A DNA stretch of 64,000 nt from Nocardioides sp. L-11A (lineage in GTDB: Bacteria; Actinomycetota; Actinomycetes; Propionibacteriales; Nocardioidaceae): the NCBI GenBank assembly GCA_029961745.1, contig CP124680.1, positions 2,852,001 through 2,916,000 on the forward strand. The letters run 5' to 3'. The notes beneath the pieces are model-generated. The model was given only the letters and a program-made list of their open reading frames with translations, was not told where the DNA came from and made no database searches. The position numbers and the translations under genes are program-made. Shown here piece by piece: positions 24,839 through 33,325 of this stretch. Position 1 is the stretch's first letter. Every line of letters starts with the position of its first letter.

Positions 24839-25485
24839 GCACCCGGATCGTCGTCGTCTCGGCGGGGCTGTCCGTCCCGTCCTCGACCCGGCTGCTCGCC
24901 GACAAGCTCGGCGGAGCCGTCGAGCGGGCGGTCGGCGCCCGCGGCCGGGAGGTCGCCGTCGAGCACGTCGAGCTGCGGCCGCTGGCCCACGCCCTGGCCG
25001 ACCACCTGCTCACCGGCTTCCCGACGGGCGACCTGGCGCGGGCGATCGAGGCTGTGCGGCACGCCGACGGCCTGGTCGTGGTGACGCCGGTGTTCTCCGC
25101 GTCCTACTCCGGGCTGTTCAAGACCTTCTTCGACGTCCTGGAGCCCGGGCTGCTCGACGGCAAGCCCGTGGTCCTCGCGGCCACGGCGGGCACGCCGCGA
25201 CACAGTCTCGTGCTCGACCACGCCCTGCGGCCCCTGTTCGCCTACCTGCACGCGGTCGTGGTGCCCACCGGGGTCTTCGCGGCCAGCGAGGACTTCGGGG
25301 CCACCGACGACGGCTCTCTCGACAAACGCGTCGAGCGGGCGGCCGGCGAGCTCGCGGCCCTGCTCGGCGCCGACTCCGCGGCCGGGCCGGCAGCCCCCGC
25401 CCGGCGTACGGTCACCGAGGAGTTCGCCGCCCCGACGCCCTTCGAGCAGCTGCTGCGCGAGGCGAGCGGGGACGCCGTCCGCTGA
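24835..25485 (+). CDS. NAD(P)H-dependent FMN reductase (CE1759 type)
   Basis: A 216-residue flavodoxin-fold protein of the NADPH-dependent FMN reductase family. The FMN phosphate loop SAGLSVPSSTRLLAD (~9-23), VVVTPVFSASYSGLFKTFFD (~83-102) and AATAGTPRHSLVLDHALRPLF are the family blocks. It supplies reduced FMN to the monooxygenase encoded just upstream, with which it overlaps by ATGA. The last ~40 residues are a variable tail. No membrane segment. Confidence 0.93.
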   Translation: MSTRIVVVSAGLSVPSSTRLLADKLGGAVERAVGARGREVAVEHVELRPLAHALADHLLTGFPTGDLARAIEAVRHADGLVVVTPVFSASYSGLFKTFFDVLEPGLLDGKPVVLAATAGTPRHSLVLDHALRPLFAYLHAVVVPTGVFAASEDFGATDDGSLDKRVERAAGELAALLGADSAAGPAAPARRTVTEEFAAPTPFEQLLREASGDAVR

Positions 25486-25488
25486 CCG

Positions 25489-25505
25489 TGACAGTGTTGG
25501 TGTCA
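25489..25505 (+). promoter_or_regulatory. Inverted repeat before acyl-CoA dehydrogenase
   Basis: TGACA (25489-25493) and TGTCA (25501-25505) flank a 7-bp spacer, 35 bp before the ATG at 25540. The half-site resembles that of the operator at 23586-23609, so one repressor might control both units. The arms are short and chance is possible. Confidence 0.3.
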
Positions 25506-25539
25506 TGATGGGGGAACCCGCCGTCGTGAGAGGAACACC

Positions 25540-26691
25540 ATGCGCCGCACTGTCTTCGACGAGGACCACGAGTCCTTCCGCCAGACCATCCGCTCGTTCA
25601 TCGAGGCCGAGGTGGTGCCGCACTACCAGGAGTGGTTCGAGCAGGGGATCGTCCCGCGCGACTTCTACCTGAAGCTCGGCGAGCTCGGCACCTTCGGCAT
25701 CGAGGTGCCCGAGGAGTACGGCGGCGCGGGGATCGAGTCCTTCAAGTTCGCCGCGGTGCAGTACGAGGAGATGTCGCGGGCCGGGGTGAGCTTCGGCGGG
25801 TCCAGCACCCACGTCGCCCTCTGCCTGCCCTACATCCTCAAGCTCGCGACCGAGGAGCAGAAGAAGCGCTGGCTGCCCGGCTTCGTCAGCGGCGAGACCA
25901 TGTTCGCGATCGCGATGACCGAGCCGGGCACCGGCTCCGATCTCGCCGGCATGACCACCACCGCGAAGCGCGACGGCGACGCCTACGTCCTCAACGGCGC
26001 GAAGACCTTCATCACCGGCGGTGTCCATGCCGACCGCGTCATCGTCTGCGCCCGTACCTCGCCGCCGCTGGAGAGCAACCGTCGGTTCGGCATCTCGCTG
26101 TTCGTGGTCGACACCACCTCCGAGGGCTACGCCGTCGGCCGCAAGCTCGACAAGATCGGCCTGCGCACCTCCGACACCGCCGAGCTGTCCTTCTCCGACG
26201 TTCGGGTCCCCGCCGAGGACCTGCTCGGCGAGGAGAACGAGGGCTTCGGCTACCTCGGCCAGAACCTTCCGCAGGAGCGCCTCGGCATCGCCTTCGGTGC
26301 CTACGCACAGGCGGCCGCGGCCGTCCGCTTCACGCAGCAGTACGTCGAGGAGCGCAAGGTCTTCGGCCAGCCGGTGGCCCACTTCCAGAACACCAAGTTC
26401 GAGCTCGCCGCCTGCCAGGCGGAGGTCGACGCCGCCCAGGCCGTCGCCGACCGGGCCCTCGAGGCGCACGACCGCGGCGAGCTGACCGCGGTGGAGGCCG
26501 CCTCGGCCAAGCTGTTCTGCACCGAGGTCGCCTCCCGGGTCATCGACCGCTGCCTCCAGCTCCACGGCGGCTACGGCTACATGAACGAGTACCCCATCGC
26601 CCGCCTGTACGCCGACAACCGGGTCAACCGGATCTACGGCGGCACGTCCGAGGTGATGAAGCTGATCATCGCCAAGAGCATGGGGTTGTGA
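25540..26691 (+). CDS. Acyl-CoA dehydrogenase
   Basis: A 383-residue FAD enzyme of the acyl-CoA dehydrogenase family, which introduces an alpha-beta double bond in beta-oxidation or amino-acid breakdown. It shows the N-terminal helical domain, the FAD/substrate motif AMTEPGTGSDLAGM (~126-139), RTSDTAELSF, and C-terminal LQLHGGYGYMNEYPIARLYAD. The segment that carries the catalytic Glu in MCAD reads YGGTSEV, so the base is likely on another helix, as in isovaleryl- or long-chain-type enzymes. GAGAGGA precedes the ATG. A family-2 palindrome follows the stop by 4 bp. Confidence 0.94.
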   Translation: MRRTVFDEDHESFRQTIRSFIEAEVVPHYQEWFEQGIVPRDFYLKLGELGTFGIEVPEEYGGAGIESFKFAAVQYEEMSRAGVSFGGSSTHVALCLPYILKLATEEQKKRWLPGFVSGETMFAIAMTEPGTGSDLAGMTTTAKRDGDAYVLNGAKTFITGGVHADRVIVCARTSPPLESNRRFGISLFVVDTTSEGYAVGRKLDKIGLRTSDTAELSFSDVRVPAEDLLGEENEGFGYLGQNLPQERLGIAFGAYAQAAAAVRFTQQYVEERKVFGQPVAHFQNTKFELAACQAEVDAAQAVADRALEAHDRGELTAVEAASAKLFCTEVASRVIDRCLQLHGGYGYMNEYPIARLYADNRVNRIYGGTSEVMKLIIAKSMGL

Positions 26692-26695
26692 CCGG

Positions 26696-26795
26696 GGTGC
26701 AGGAATAACCGGTCGACCGGTTGTTCTGTCACTGGACGGGCATTGCAACGCAGGTCAAGTGACAGTTTCGCCGGTCGACCGGCGATTCCTGCACC
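26696..26795. repeat. Nested palindrome repeat, family 2, copy 2 (100 bp)
   Basis: Outer arms GGTGCAGGAAT (26696-26706) and ATTCCTGCACC (26785-26795) are perfect inverted repeats. Inside are AACCGGTCGACCGGTT (26707-26722), an imperfect 40-bp palindrome with ends CTGTCACT and AAGTGACAG (26726-26765), and CGCCGGTCGACCGGCG (26769-26784). The element lies between the convergent acyl-CoA dehydrogenase and PEBP genes, 4 and 3 bp from their stops. It is homologous to the element at 15521-15614. Confidence 0.92.
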
Positions 26796-26798
26796 CGC

Positions 26799-27326
26799 TC
26801 AGTGCTGGTAGGTGCCGGTGAGGATCGCCCGGCCGAGGGTCTTGAACGCCAGATTGAACGACACGACCGCCGCGGAGGCGTCGGAGTCGACGCCGAGGGT
26901 CTCCTCGCCCACGGCGTGCACGACGAAGAAGTAGCGGTGCACCTGGTCGCCCGCGGGCGGAGCGGCGCCCATGAACGCCTTCGGGCCGCCGTCGTTGCGG
27001 CACATGAACGCCGCACCGGGCAGCGTGGCCCCCGCGGCACCGGCACCGGCGGGCAGGGAGGTCACGTCGGCCGGGAGGTCGACCAGCACCCAGTGCCAGA
27101 AGCCGCTCGGGGTGGGGGCGTCGGGGTCGAAGCAGGTGACGACATAGGACTTCGTGCCCTCCGGCGCTCCCGACCACGACAGCTGCGGCGAGGTGTTGCC
27201 GTGCGCGGCGACCTGGTCGTCCTTCAACGGCCGGCCGTCGGCGACGTCGTCGCTGGTGACGGAGAAGGACGGTACGACGGGGAGCAGGGCGTAGGGGTCC
27301 GGGGTCACCGGCCGATCGAGACTCAT
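26799..27326 (-). CDS. YbhB/YbcL family PEBP protein
   Basis: A 175-residue protein of the phosphatidylethanolamine-binding (Raf kinase inhibitor-like) family. Motifs include [40 protein letters not shown] (the DPDAP and HW ligand-pocket blocks) and the [11 protein letters not shown] strand. There is no signal peptide, so it is cytosolic. The bacterial role is unclear. TAGCGT is 6 nt before the ATG. The stop codon abuts the family-2 palindrome. Confidence 0.94.
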   Translation of the reverse strand: MSLDRPVTPDPYALLPVVPSFSVTSDDVADGRPLKDDQVAAHGNTSPQLSWSGAPEGTKSYVVTCFDPDAPTPSGFWHWVLVDLPADVTSLPAGAGAAGATLPGAAFMCRNDGGPKAFMGAAPPAGDQVHRYFFVVHAVGEETLGVDSDASAAVVSFNLAFKTLGRAILTGTYQH

Positions 27327-27396
27327 GTCACCACGCTAGTCCGGGTGCTGGTCCCAGGGCGGGTGCGCCCCGGTCCATGCCGGGAGAATGGGGCGC

Positions 27397-28623
27397 GTGA
27401 GCGAGTTCCCCCCGTACCCTTCCGGTCTGCGCCTCGCCGGGCGCCGCGTGCTCGTCGTCGGCGGCGGCCATGTCGCCCAGCGCCGGGTGCCGCAGCTGAT
27501 CGCGGTCGGCGCCGACGTCCACGTCGTGTCGCCGACGGTGACCCCCGCGATCGAGGGGCTGGTCGGCTCGGGCGAGATCACCTGGCACGAGCGACCGTTC
27601 GCCGACACCGACCTCGACGACGCCTGGTACGTCATCGCGGTGACCGACGACCGCGCGGTCAACGACCACGTGTCCGAGCTGTGCGAGCGGCAGCGCGTGT
27701 TCTGCGTGCGCTCCGACGACGCGACCCTCGGTACGGCGTGGACGCCGGCGGTGGGCCGCGAGGCCGGGATCACCGTCGCGGTGGTCGGCAACCGCGACCC
27801 GCGCCGATCGGCCTCGGTCCGCGACGAGATCGTCGCCGGCCTGCGCGACGGCACCATCGCCGCACCGCACCACCGGGACCGCGCGCCCGGCGTGACCCTC
27901 GTCGGCGGCGGCCCCGGCGACCCCGAGCTGATCTCGATCGCCGGCCGCAAGGCACTGATGGCGGCCGACGTCGTCGTGGCCGACCGGCTGGCCCCGCGCG
28001 AGCTCCTCGGCGACCTGCCGAGCGACGTGGAGCTGGTCGACGTCGCGAAGCTGCCCCGGGGCCGCTCGGCGCAGCAGGAGGAGATCAACCGGATCATCGT
28101 CGAGCGGGCGCTCGCCGGGAAGCGGGTCGTCCGGTTCAAGGGCGGCGACAACTTCGTCTTCGGCCGCGGGTTCGAGGAGATCATCGCCTGCCGCGCGGCC
28201 GGCGTACCGGTGACCGTGATCCCCGGGCTCACCTCGCCCGTGTCGGTGCCGGGCATCGCCGGCATCCCGGTCACCCACCGCGGCGTCACCCACGAGTTCA
28301 CGGTGGTCTCGGGGCATCTTCCGCCGGGGCACCCGGAGTCGCTGGTCGACTACGACGCGCTCGCCCGCATGCGAGGCACCGTCGTGGTGATGATGGGCGT
28401 CGAGAACGCGCCGCACATCGCCACCGCGCTCGTCGCCGGCGGACGCCCGGCGGCCACGCCCGTCGCCGTCGTGTGCGACGGCACCATGCCGACCCAGCGG
28501 ACCGTCCTCGCCACCCTCGGCACCCTCGCCGACCGGCTGGCCGAGGAGGCCGTCAAGCCGCCGGCGATCATCGTGGTCGGCGAGGTCGTCGCCGTCGCCC
28601 ATCCCGACGCGTTCCCGGCCTGA
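27397..28623 (+). CDS. cysG: Siroheme synthase (SirC-like plus uroporphyrinogen-III methyltransferase)
   Basis: A 408-residue fusion. Residues ~8-150 are the precorrin-2 dehydrogenase/ferrochelatase-type domain with NAD motif VLVVGGGHVAQRR. Residues ~165-405 are the SUMT domain with VGGGPGDPELISI, ADRLAPREL, the RFKGGDNFVFGRGFEE block (Asn where Pro is usual) and VIPGLTSPVSVPGIAGIPVTHRG. It methylates uroporphyrinogen III and oxidises precorrin-2 toward siroheme for nitrite or sulfite reductases, none of which lie here. Start may be GTG 27397 or ATG 27388. Confidence 0.93.
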   Translation: MSEFPPYPSGLRLAGRRVLVVGGGHVAQRRVPQLIAVGADVHVVSPTVTPAIEGLVGSGEITWHERPFADTDLDDAWYVIAVTDDRAVNDHVSELCERQRVFCVRSDDATLGTAWTPAVGREAGITVAVVGNRDPRRSASVRDEIVAGLRDGTIAAPHHRDRAPGVTLVGGGPGDPELISIAGRKALMAADVVVADRLAPRELLGDLPSDVELVDVAKLPRGRSAQQEEINRIIVERALAGKRVVRFKGGDNFVFGRGFEEIIACRAAGVPVTVIPGLTSPVSVPGIAGIPVTHRGVTHEFTVVSGHLPPGHPESLVDYDALARMRGTVVVMMGVENAPHIATALVAGGRPAATPVAVVCDGTMPTQRTVLATLGTLADRLAEEAVKPPAIIVVGEVVAVAHPDAFPA

Positions 28624-28634
28624 GCGCACCGACG

Positions 28635-29450
28635 ATGGCCGAGCTGGTCGAGATCACGGACCCCGCCGACCCGCGGCTGGGGGACTACCGCGACCTGCGC
28701 GACGTCGAGCTCCGCAAGCACCTGGAGGCCGAGCACGGCCTCTTCCTCGCGGAGGGGGAGAAGGTCGTGCGGCGCGCGGTGGAGGCCGGCTTCGCACCCC
28801 GCTCCTTCCTGATGGCGCCCCGCTGGCTCGACGGCCTCGCCGACGTCCTCGACCGCTCTGACGCGCCCTGCTTCGTGCTGTCCGAGGACCTGGCCGAGGA
28901 GGTCACCGGCTTCCACGTCCACCGCGGCGCGCTCGCCTCGCTACAGCGTCGTCCGCTGCCCTCGCTGGACACCGTCCTGGCTCAGGCGCACTCGGTCCTC
29001 GTGCTCGAGGACATCGTCGACCACACCAACGTCGGCGCCATCCTCCGCTCCGGCGCCGCGCTCGGCTTCGACGCGGTCCTGCTGGCACCCCGCTGCGCCG
29101 ACCCGCTCTACCGTCGCGCCATCAAGGTCGCGATGGGCGCGGTCTTCGCCCTGCCCTGGACCCGGCTCCCCGACTGGTACGACGCCCTGCCGGACCTCAC
29201 TCGCCGCGGGTTCACCACCGTCGCGCTCACGCTCGCCCCGGACGCCGTACCCATCGAGCAGGCGGTGGCCGGCCAGGACAAGGTCGCCCTCGTCCTCGGC
29301 TCCGAGGGACACGGCCTGTCCACGCGCTGGGAGCAGGCCGCCGACCGGCGCGCGATCATCCCGATGGCGCGCACCATCGAGCACGGCGTCGACTCGCTCA
29401 ACGTCGCCGCTGCGACGGCCGTGGCGTGCTACGTCACGGCCCGCCGTTGA
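28635..29450 (+). CDS. TrmH/SpoU family RNA 2'-O-methyltransferase
   Basis: A 271-residue SPOUT methyltransferase. The N-terminal substrate-binding part has FLAEGEKVVRRAVEAGF (~38-54). The knotted catalytic domain shows motif 1 DHTNVGAILRSGAALGFDAVLL, motif 2 ALVLGSEGHGLS and motif 3 IPMARTIEHGVDSLNVAAATAV, with the Asn-Arg and Ser/Asn residues expected for 2'-O-methylation of rRNA or tRNA. The target nucleotide cannot be assigned. It starts 12 bp after the siroheme synthase stop, so the two may be co-transcribed. Confidence 0.93.
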   Translation: MAELVEITDPADPRLGDYRDLRDVELRKHLEAEHGLFLAEGEKVVRRAVEAGFAPRSFLMAPRWLDGLADVLDRSDAPCFVLSEDLAEEVTGFHVHRGALASLQRRPLPSLDTVLAQAHSVLVLEDIVDHTNVGAILRSGAALGFDAVLLAPRCADPLYRRAIKVAMGAVFALPWTRLPDWYDALPDLTRRGFTTVALTLAPDAVPIEQAVAGQDKVALVLGSEGHGLSTRWEQAADRRAIIPMARTIEHGVDSLNVAAATAVACYVTARR

Positions 29451-29484
29451 CATCACCCACGGCCGGCTATCCACAGGACCCGGC

Positions 29485-29802
29485 ATGGCAGTGCACATCC
29501 ATGTCGATGAGGCTAAGGCGAAGGGCCTCATCTTGGCCGCCACGGTGGTCGAGACCGACGCCGTCGCAGCGGCCAGGCGGGCTCTCCGCGGCCTGCTCCT
29601 GCGGGCCCAGCGGCGGCTGCACGTCAACAAAGAGCGGAATGAGCGGCGCGCCCTCGCATATGCCCGGAACGCCTGTCTCGCCGTCCTGGCCGGCGATCTG
29701 CCGGCGCTCGACGCGGAGCGGCTGGTCATCGAGACCGACGAGGTCATGCTGACCGCCGGGACCAGGACGTGGCGGCGCGTGGCGGTGCTTGGCGCACGAT
29801 GA
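29485..29802 (+). CDS. Small hypothetical protein
   Basis: A 105-residue, Arg/Ala-rich, probably helical protein that I do not recognise. It lacks a signal peptide or TM helix. An AGGA lies 6 nt before the ATG. Codon usage is less GC-skewed than its neighbours (several AAA, AAT, TAT, CAT, TGT codons), which may mark recent acquisition or relaxed selection. Its stop overlaps an 18-codon reading frame (ATGA, 29799-29855). Confidence 0.5.
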   Translation: MAVHIHVDEAKAKGLILAATVVETDAVAAARRALRGLLLRAQRRLHVNKERNERRALAYARNACLAVLAGDLPALDAERLVIETDEVMLTAGTRTWRRVAVLGAR

Positions 29803-30041
29803 CCGACGAGCTGGTGACGGCCGACCACACGGTGCCGGACAACGCGAAGCCCTGACTCCCGCCGTCCGGCAGGACCCAGGGCCCACTTCTCAGCGCTCCT
29901 GCGCCTCGCCATGTGGACGCTGCGCCGCGCCGAACCTGCGCGCAAGCGTGCTCGGCGTTCTCCACACCCGATCGCAAAGAGCCAGGATCGGACACGGTGT
30001 CGCACTACCGTTCCGGCGCTGGGCCGCCTACTCTCCCCACC

Positions 30042-31154
30042 ATGGCGGATGAGAACACGTTCTACTCAACGGTCCCGGTCGTGGTCTGGGGCACCGGCAA
30101 CATGGGCCGGGCGTCCATCCGGGCGGTCGCGGCGCACCCCGGGCTGAGCCTCGCGGCGGTCGTCGTCAACGACGCCGCCAAAGTGGGGCGCGACGCGGGC
30201 GATCTCGCCGAGCTCGGCCGATCGCTCGGCGTGGCCGCCACCGACGACGTCGACGCGGCGCTCGCGACACTCGACGGGGGCGGCGCCGTGGCGTACGCCG
30301 CGTCGGGGGAGCTGCGTCCCGACGACGCCGCCGTCGACATCGCCCGCGCCCTCGCCGGAGGCGCCGTGGTCGTGACGCCGTCGGTCTACGCCCTCTACGA
30401 CCACCGCAGCGCGCCCGCCGAGCTGCGCGAGCCGCTGGAGAAGGCCTGCGCCGAGGGCGGCAGCGCGCTGTTCGTCAGCGGCATCGACCCGGGCTGGGGC
30501 AACGACCTGCTGCCGGCGCTCGTCAGCGGCCTGGCCTCCGAGATCGACCAGGTCCGCTGCCAGGAGATCTTCGACTACTCCACGTACGACGCCGAGGACT
30601 CGGTCCGCTACATCGTCGGCATGGGCCAGCCGATGGACTACGAGCCGCCGATGGTGGCCGCCGGGATCCCGTCGATGGTCTGGGGCGGGCAGGTGCGGCT
30701 GATCGCCCGGGCGCTGGGCGTCGAGATCGACGAGCTGCGCGAGACGCTCGACCGGCGGGCGCTCGACGCCACCGTCACGACGGCGCTGGGGGAGTTCGAG
30801 GCGGGCACCCAGGGCGCCCTGCGGTTCGAGGTGCAGGGCATCGTGGCCGGCGAGCCGAGGATCGTCATCGAGCATGTCACCCGGATCACCGCAGCGTGCG
30901 CCACGGACTGGCCGATGCCGGCCGACGGCGGCGACGGCGCCCATCGCGTGATCATCGAGGGCCGCCCGCGGATCGAGATCAACGTCGAGGCCACCGATGA
31001 GGGCGGCAACCGCGCGGCCGGCGGCAACGCGACCGCGGCCAACCGGCTGGTCAACGCGATCCCGTGGCTGCGCACCGCCACGCCCGGTCTCTACGACGGC
31101 CTGGACGTGCCGCTCCAGCCCAGCGCCTACCTGCGGACCGCTGAGGAGGCGTGA
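30042..31154 (+). CDS. Dihydrodipicolinate-reductase-like NAD(P)-dependent oxidoreductase
   Basis: A 370-residue Rossmann-fold protein. VVVWGTGNMGRASIRAVAAHPGL (~12-34) is the NAD(P) motif with a DapB-like GTGxMG core. The C-terminal catalytic part (GIDPGWGNDLLPAL, then QEIFDYSTYDAEDSVRYIVGMGQPMDYEPPM) resembles 2,4-diaminopentanoate dehydrogenase and other DapB-like amine dehydrogenases rather than DapB proper, which is ~100 residues shorter. The substrate is unknown. TACTCT lies 7 nt before the ATG. The next gene, an AhpD-like protein, follows directly. Confidence 0.88.
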   Translation: MADENTFYSTVPVVVWGTGNMGRASIRAVAAHPGLSLAAVVVNDAAKVGRDAGDLAELGRSLGVAATDDVDAALATLDGGGAVAYAASGELRPDDAAVDIARALAGGAVVVTPSVYALYDHRSAPAELREPLEKACAEGGSALFVSGIDPGWGNDLLPALVSGLASEIDQVRCQEIFDYSTYDAEDSVRYIVGMGQPMDYEPPMVAAGIPSMVWGGQVRLIARALGVEIDELRETLDRRALDATVTTALGEFEAGTQGALRFEVQGIVAGEPRIVIEHVTRITAACATDWPMPADGGDGAHRVIIEGRPRIEINVEATDEGGNRAAGGNATAANRLVNAIPWLRTATPGLYDGLDVPLQPSAYLRTAEEA

Positions 31155-31156
31155 GC

Positions 31157-31648
31157 ATGTTCATCGAGATCCCCGACGGCAAGGACCCGATCGGCTACGT
31201 CTGGGGCGAGCTGGTGCCCGGCATCGGGCCGGCGGCCGCGACCCTGGCGATGAGCGTCTACGAGCACAGCACGCTCGGCCTGCGCGAGTTCGAGGCCGCC
31301 CGGCTCCGGATCGCCCAGATCAACGGCTGCCTGTTCTGCCAGGACTGGCGCACCGAGCGGGACGGGCAGAAGGTCGAGGACACCTTCGACCGCGCGGTCC
31401 AGGAGTGGCGCACCACCGGCGACTTCGACGAGCGTACCCGCCTCGCGGCGGAGTACGCCGAGAGGTACGCCCTGGACCACCACGGCATCGACGACGGCTT
31501 CTGGCAGCGGATCCGGACCCACTACACCGACCGCGAGATCGTCGAGCTGTCGATGTGCCTGGGCTCCTGGCTCTCCTTCGGCCGGCTCAACCGGGTGCTC
31601 GGCCTGGACGCGGCCTGCGTCCTGCCGAGCCACGCCGCCCGAACCTGA
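31157..31648 (+). CDS. Carboxymuconolactone decarboxylase/AhpD-like protein
   Basis: A 163-residue all-helical protein of the CMD/AhpD superfamily. The CxxC-type centre appears as AQINGCLFCQDWRTE (~50-64), and the peroxidase-like histidine pattern is partly replaced. The usual role is peroxide or thiol reduction coupled to a partner, though many members are uncharacterised. AGGAGG (31144-31149) is ideally spaced for the ATG at 31157, so I prefer it to the overlapping GTG at 31151. It is probably one operon with the preceding DapB-like oxidoreductase. Confidence 0.88.
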   Translation: MFIEIPDGKDPIGYVWGELVPGIGPAAATLAMSVYEHSTLGLREFEAARLRIAQINGCLFCQDWRTERDGQKVEDTFDRAVQEWRTTGDFDERTRLAAEYAERYALDHHGIDDGFWQRIRTHYTDREIVELSMCLGSWLSFGRLNRVLGLDAACVLPSHAART

Positions 31649-31649
31649 C

Positions 31650-31680
31650 CTGAGGCCCCAGCCGGGACGGAGGGCCTCAG
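31650..31680. terminator. Bidirectional hairpin between convergent genes
   Basis: CTGAGGCCC (31650-31658) and GGGCCTCAG (31672-31680) make a perfect 9-bp GC-rich stem with a 13-nt loop. It starts just after the AhpD-like stop, and its right arm includes the stop codon of the convergent hydrolase. There is no T-run, as is common in high-GC actinomycetes. Confidence 0.6.
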
Positions 31681-32591
31681 CGCCGCAGCAGGGTGGCGAA
31701 GCGGGCGATCGTCTCGTCGATCGCCCGCTGGCAGCCGGCCGACCACGGTCCCATGTCGAAGAACCCGTGGATCAGCCCCGGGTAGGTCGTCTGGTGCACC
31801 TCCACGCCGGCCGCGGCAAGCGCCTCGGCGTACGCGACACCCTCGTCGCGCAGCGGGTCGAACTCGGCGGTGACGACGACCGCGGGCGGCTGCCCGGCGA
31901 GGTCGCCGTGCAACGGGGAGATCAGCGGGTCCGCGAGGTCGGCGGCGGTGTCGGCGTAGTGGCCGATGAACCAGATCAGGGTCGGCTGGTCGAGGAAGTA
32001 CCCGCTCGCGTTCTCCTCGCGCGAGGAGTAGCTGCCGAGCACGTCGGTCGCCGGGTAGACCAGCAACTGGGCCGCGATGCCGGGCACGTGCTGGGCGGCG
32101 ACGGCGGACAGGTTGCCGCCGGCGGAGTCACCGGCCACGGCGAGCACGTCGCTGCCGCCGTACTCCGCGATCCGGGACTGCACGTCACGCACCGCGGCGA
32201 TCGCGTCCTCGGCCGCGGCGGGGAACTTCGCCTCGGGCGCGAGCCGGTAGTCGACGGCGACCACCACGGCGTCGGCTCCGGCGCAGATCGCGCGCGCCAT
32301 CGCCGCGTGGGTGTCGAGGTCGCCGATCACGAAGCCGCCGCCGTGCAGCAGCACGACGGTCGGCACCGGCCCCTCCGCGAGGGGCCGGTAGACGCGGGCC
32401 GACAACGGGCCGGCGGCGCCGGCGACCGTAGCGTCCTCGACGGATCCCACCTCGGCGAGGGTGCCGGGAGGTCGGAAGTCCACGGTCAGCTTGCGGAACG
32501 AGTCCCGCGCCTCGGCGGGCGTCAGGGTGTGCAGCGGGGTCCCGGCTTCGATCAGCTGGAGCAGGGGAGCGAGCTCGGCGTCGACGGACAT
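31677..32591 (-). CDS. HSL-family alpha/beta hydrolase (esterase)
   Basis: A 304-residue alpha/beta-hydrolase fold-3 protein. The oxyanion motif VVLLHGGGFVIGD (~79-91), nucleophile GDSAGG (~152-157), acid in VVTAEFDPLRDEG and histidine in YPGLIHGFFDMG form the classical hormone-sensitive-lipase set. It probably hydrolyses short-chain esters in the cytosol. TAGGTT lies 6 nt before the ATG. Confidence 0.94.
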   Translation of the reverse strand: MSVDAELAPLLQLIEAGTPLHTLTPAEARDSFRKLTVDFRPPGTLAEVGSVEDATVAGAAGPLSARVYRPLAEGPVPTVVLLHGGGFVIGDLDTHAAMARAICAGADAVVVAVDYRLAPEAKFPAAAEDAIAAVRDVQSRIAEYGGSDVLAVAGDSAGGNLSAVAAQHVPGIAAQLLVYPATDVLGSYSSREENASGYFLDQPTLIWFIGHYADTAADLADPLISPLHGDLAGQPPAVVVTAEFDPLRDEGVAYAEALAAAGVEVHQTTYPGLIHGFFDMGPWSAGCQRAIDETIARFATLLRR

Positions 32592-32644
32592 GCGGGCAAC
32601 CTAGCCCAGAACCCGACACCGGGCACCCGGCGCCGGTCCGTTCC

Positions 32645-33229
32645 TCAGGTGGGCCACTCGGCGGGGTAGTCCTCGACGGCGGCGTCGTGCTGCTTGCGCA
32701 GCTTCTTCATCGCCTTGGCCGAGATCCGGTCGCCGAACACGGTGCCGAGGGTGTGGTCGGTCTCGTGCTGGAGGCACTTCGCCAGCAGCCCGTCGCCCTC
32801 GAAGCGGACCCGGCCGCCGTCGAGACCGGTGCCCTCGACCACCGCATAGTCCGGCCGGGCGCAGTCGACGAAGGCGCCGGGATAGGACAGGCAGCCCTCG
32901 GGGCTGTCGTCGAGGCGGCGCGCGACGCCCTCGGGCTCGACGAGGGTGGGATTGCAGACCACGCCGACCACCCGGCGGCCGTCCTCGTCGGGGCAGTCGA
33001 AGACGAACATCGCGACGTCCTCGCCGATCTGGCACGCGGCGAGGCCCACGCCGTCGGCGGCGTACATGGTGGCGACCATGTCGGCGGCGAGGGCGCGCAG
33101 GGCGTCGTCGTACGTCTCGACCCGCGCCTGGGGGCGGTGCATGACCGGTGTGCCCCACCGCGTCATCGGCCGCACGGTCCCGTTCCGGGGCAGGGGTCCG
33201 TACGGCGCGTGCGGGGTCTGGTCCTCCAT
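32645..33229 (-). CDS. def: Peptide deformylase
   Basis: A 194-residue metalloenzyme that removes the formyl group from nascent proteins. All three motifs are present: GVGLAACQIG (motif 1), EGCLSYPG with the metal Cys (motif 2) and QHETDH with the catalytic Glu and metal His pair (motif 3). A TACGAT -10-like box ends 7 nt before ATG 33229 and would overlap the alternative ATG at 33238, which favours 33229. It is divergent from the acyl-CoA dehydrogenase operon. Confidence 0.95.
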   Translation of the reverse strand: MEDQTPHAPYGPLPRNGTVRPMTRWGTPVMHRPQARVETYDDALRALAADMVATMYAADGVGLAACQIGEDVAMFVFDCPDEDGRRVVGVVCNPTLVEPEGVARRLDDSPEGCLSYPGAFVDCARPDYAVVEGTGLDGGRVRFEGDGLLAKCLQHETDHTLGTVFGDRISAKAMKKLRKQHDAAVEDYPAEWPT

Positions 33230-33300
33230 GTCGCGCATCGTAGGGGCGAGGATCGCGCCCGGCCGATTCGGCCGAGATGCGGCCCAGGTGTAGCGCAGTG

Positions 33301-33317
33301 TGTAACTCACGGTTACA
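33301..33317. promoter_or_regulatory. TGTAAC/GTTACA inverted repeat operator
   Basis: TGTAAC (33301-33306) and GTTACA (33312-33317) form a perfect inverted repeat with a 5-bp spacer, 8 bp before the acyl-CoA dehydrogenase ATG; another GTTACC follows at once. The AT-rich arms stand out in this GC-rich sequence. It resembles TetR-type operators that control fatty-acid genes; no regulator is encoded beside it. Confidence 0.6.
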
Positions 33318-33325
33318 GTTACCGC

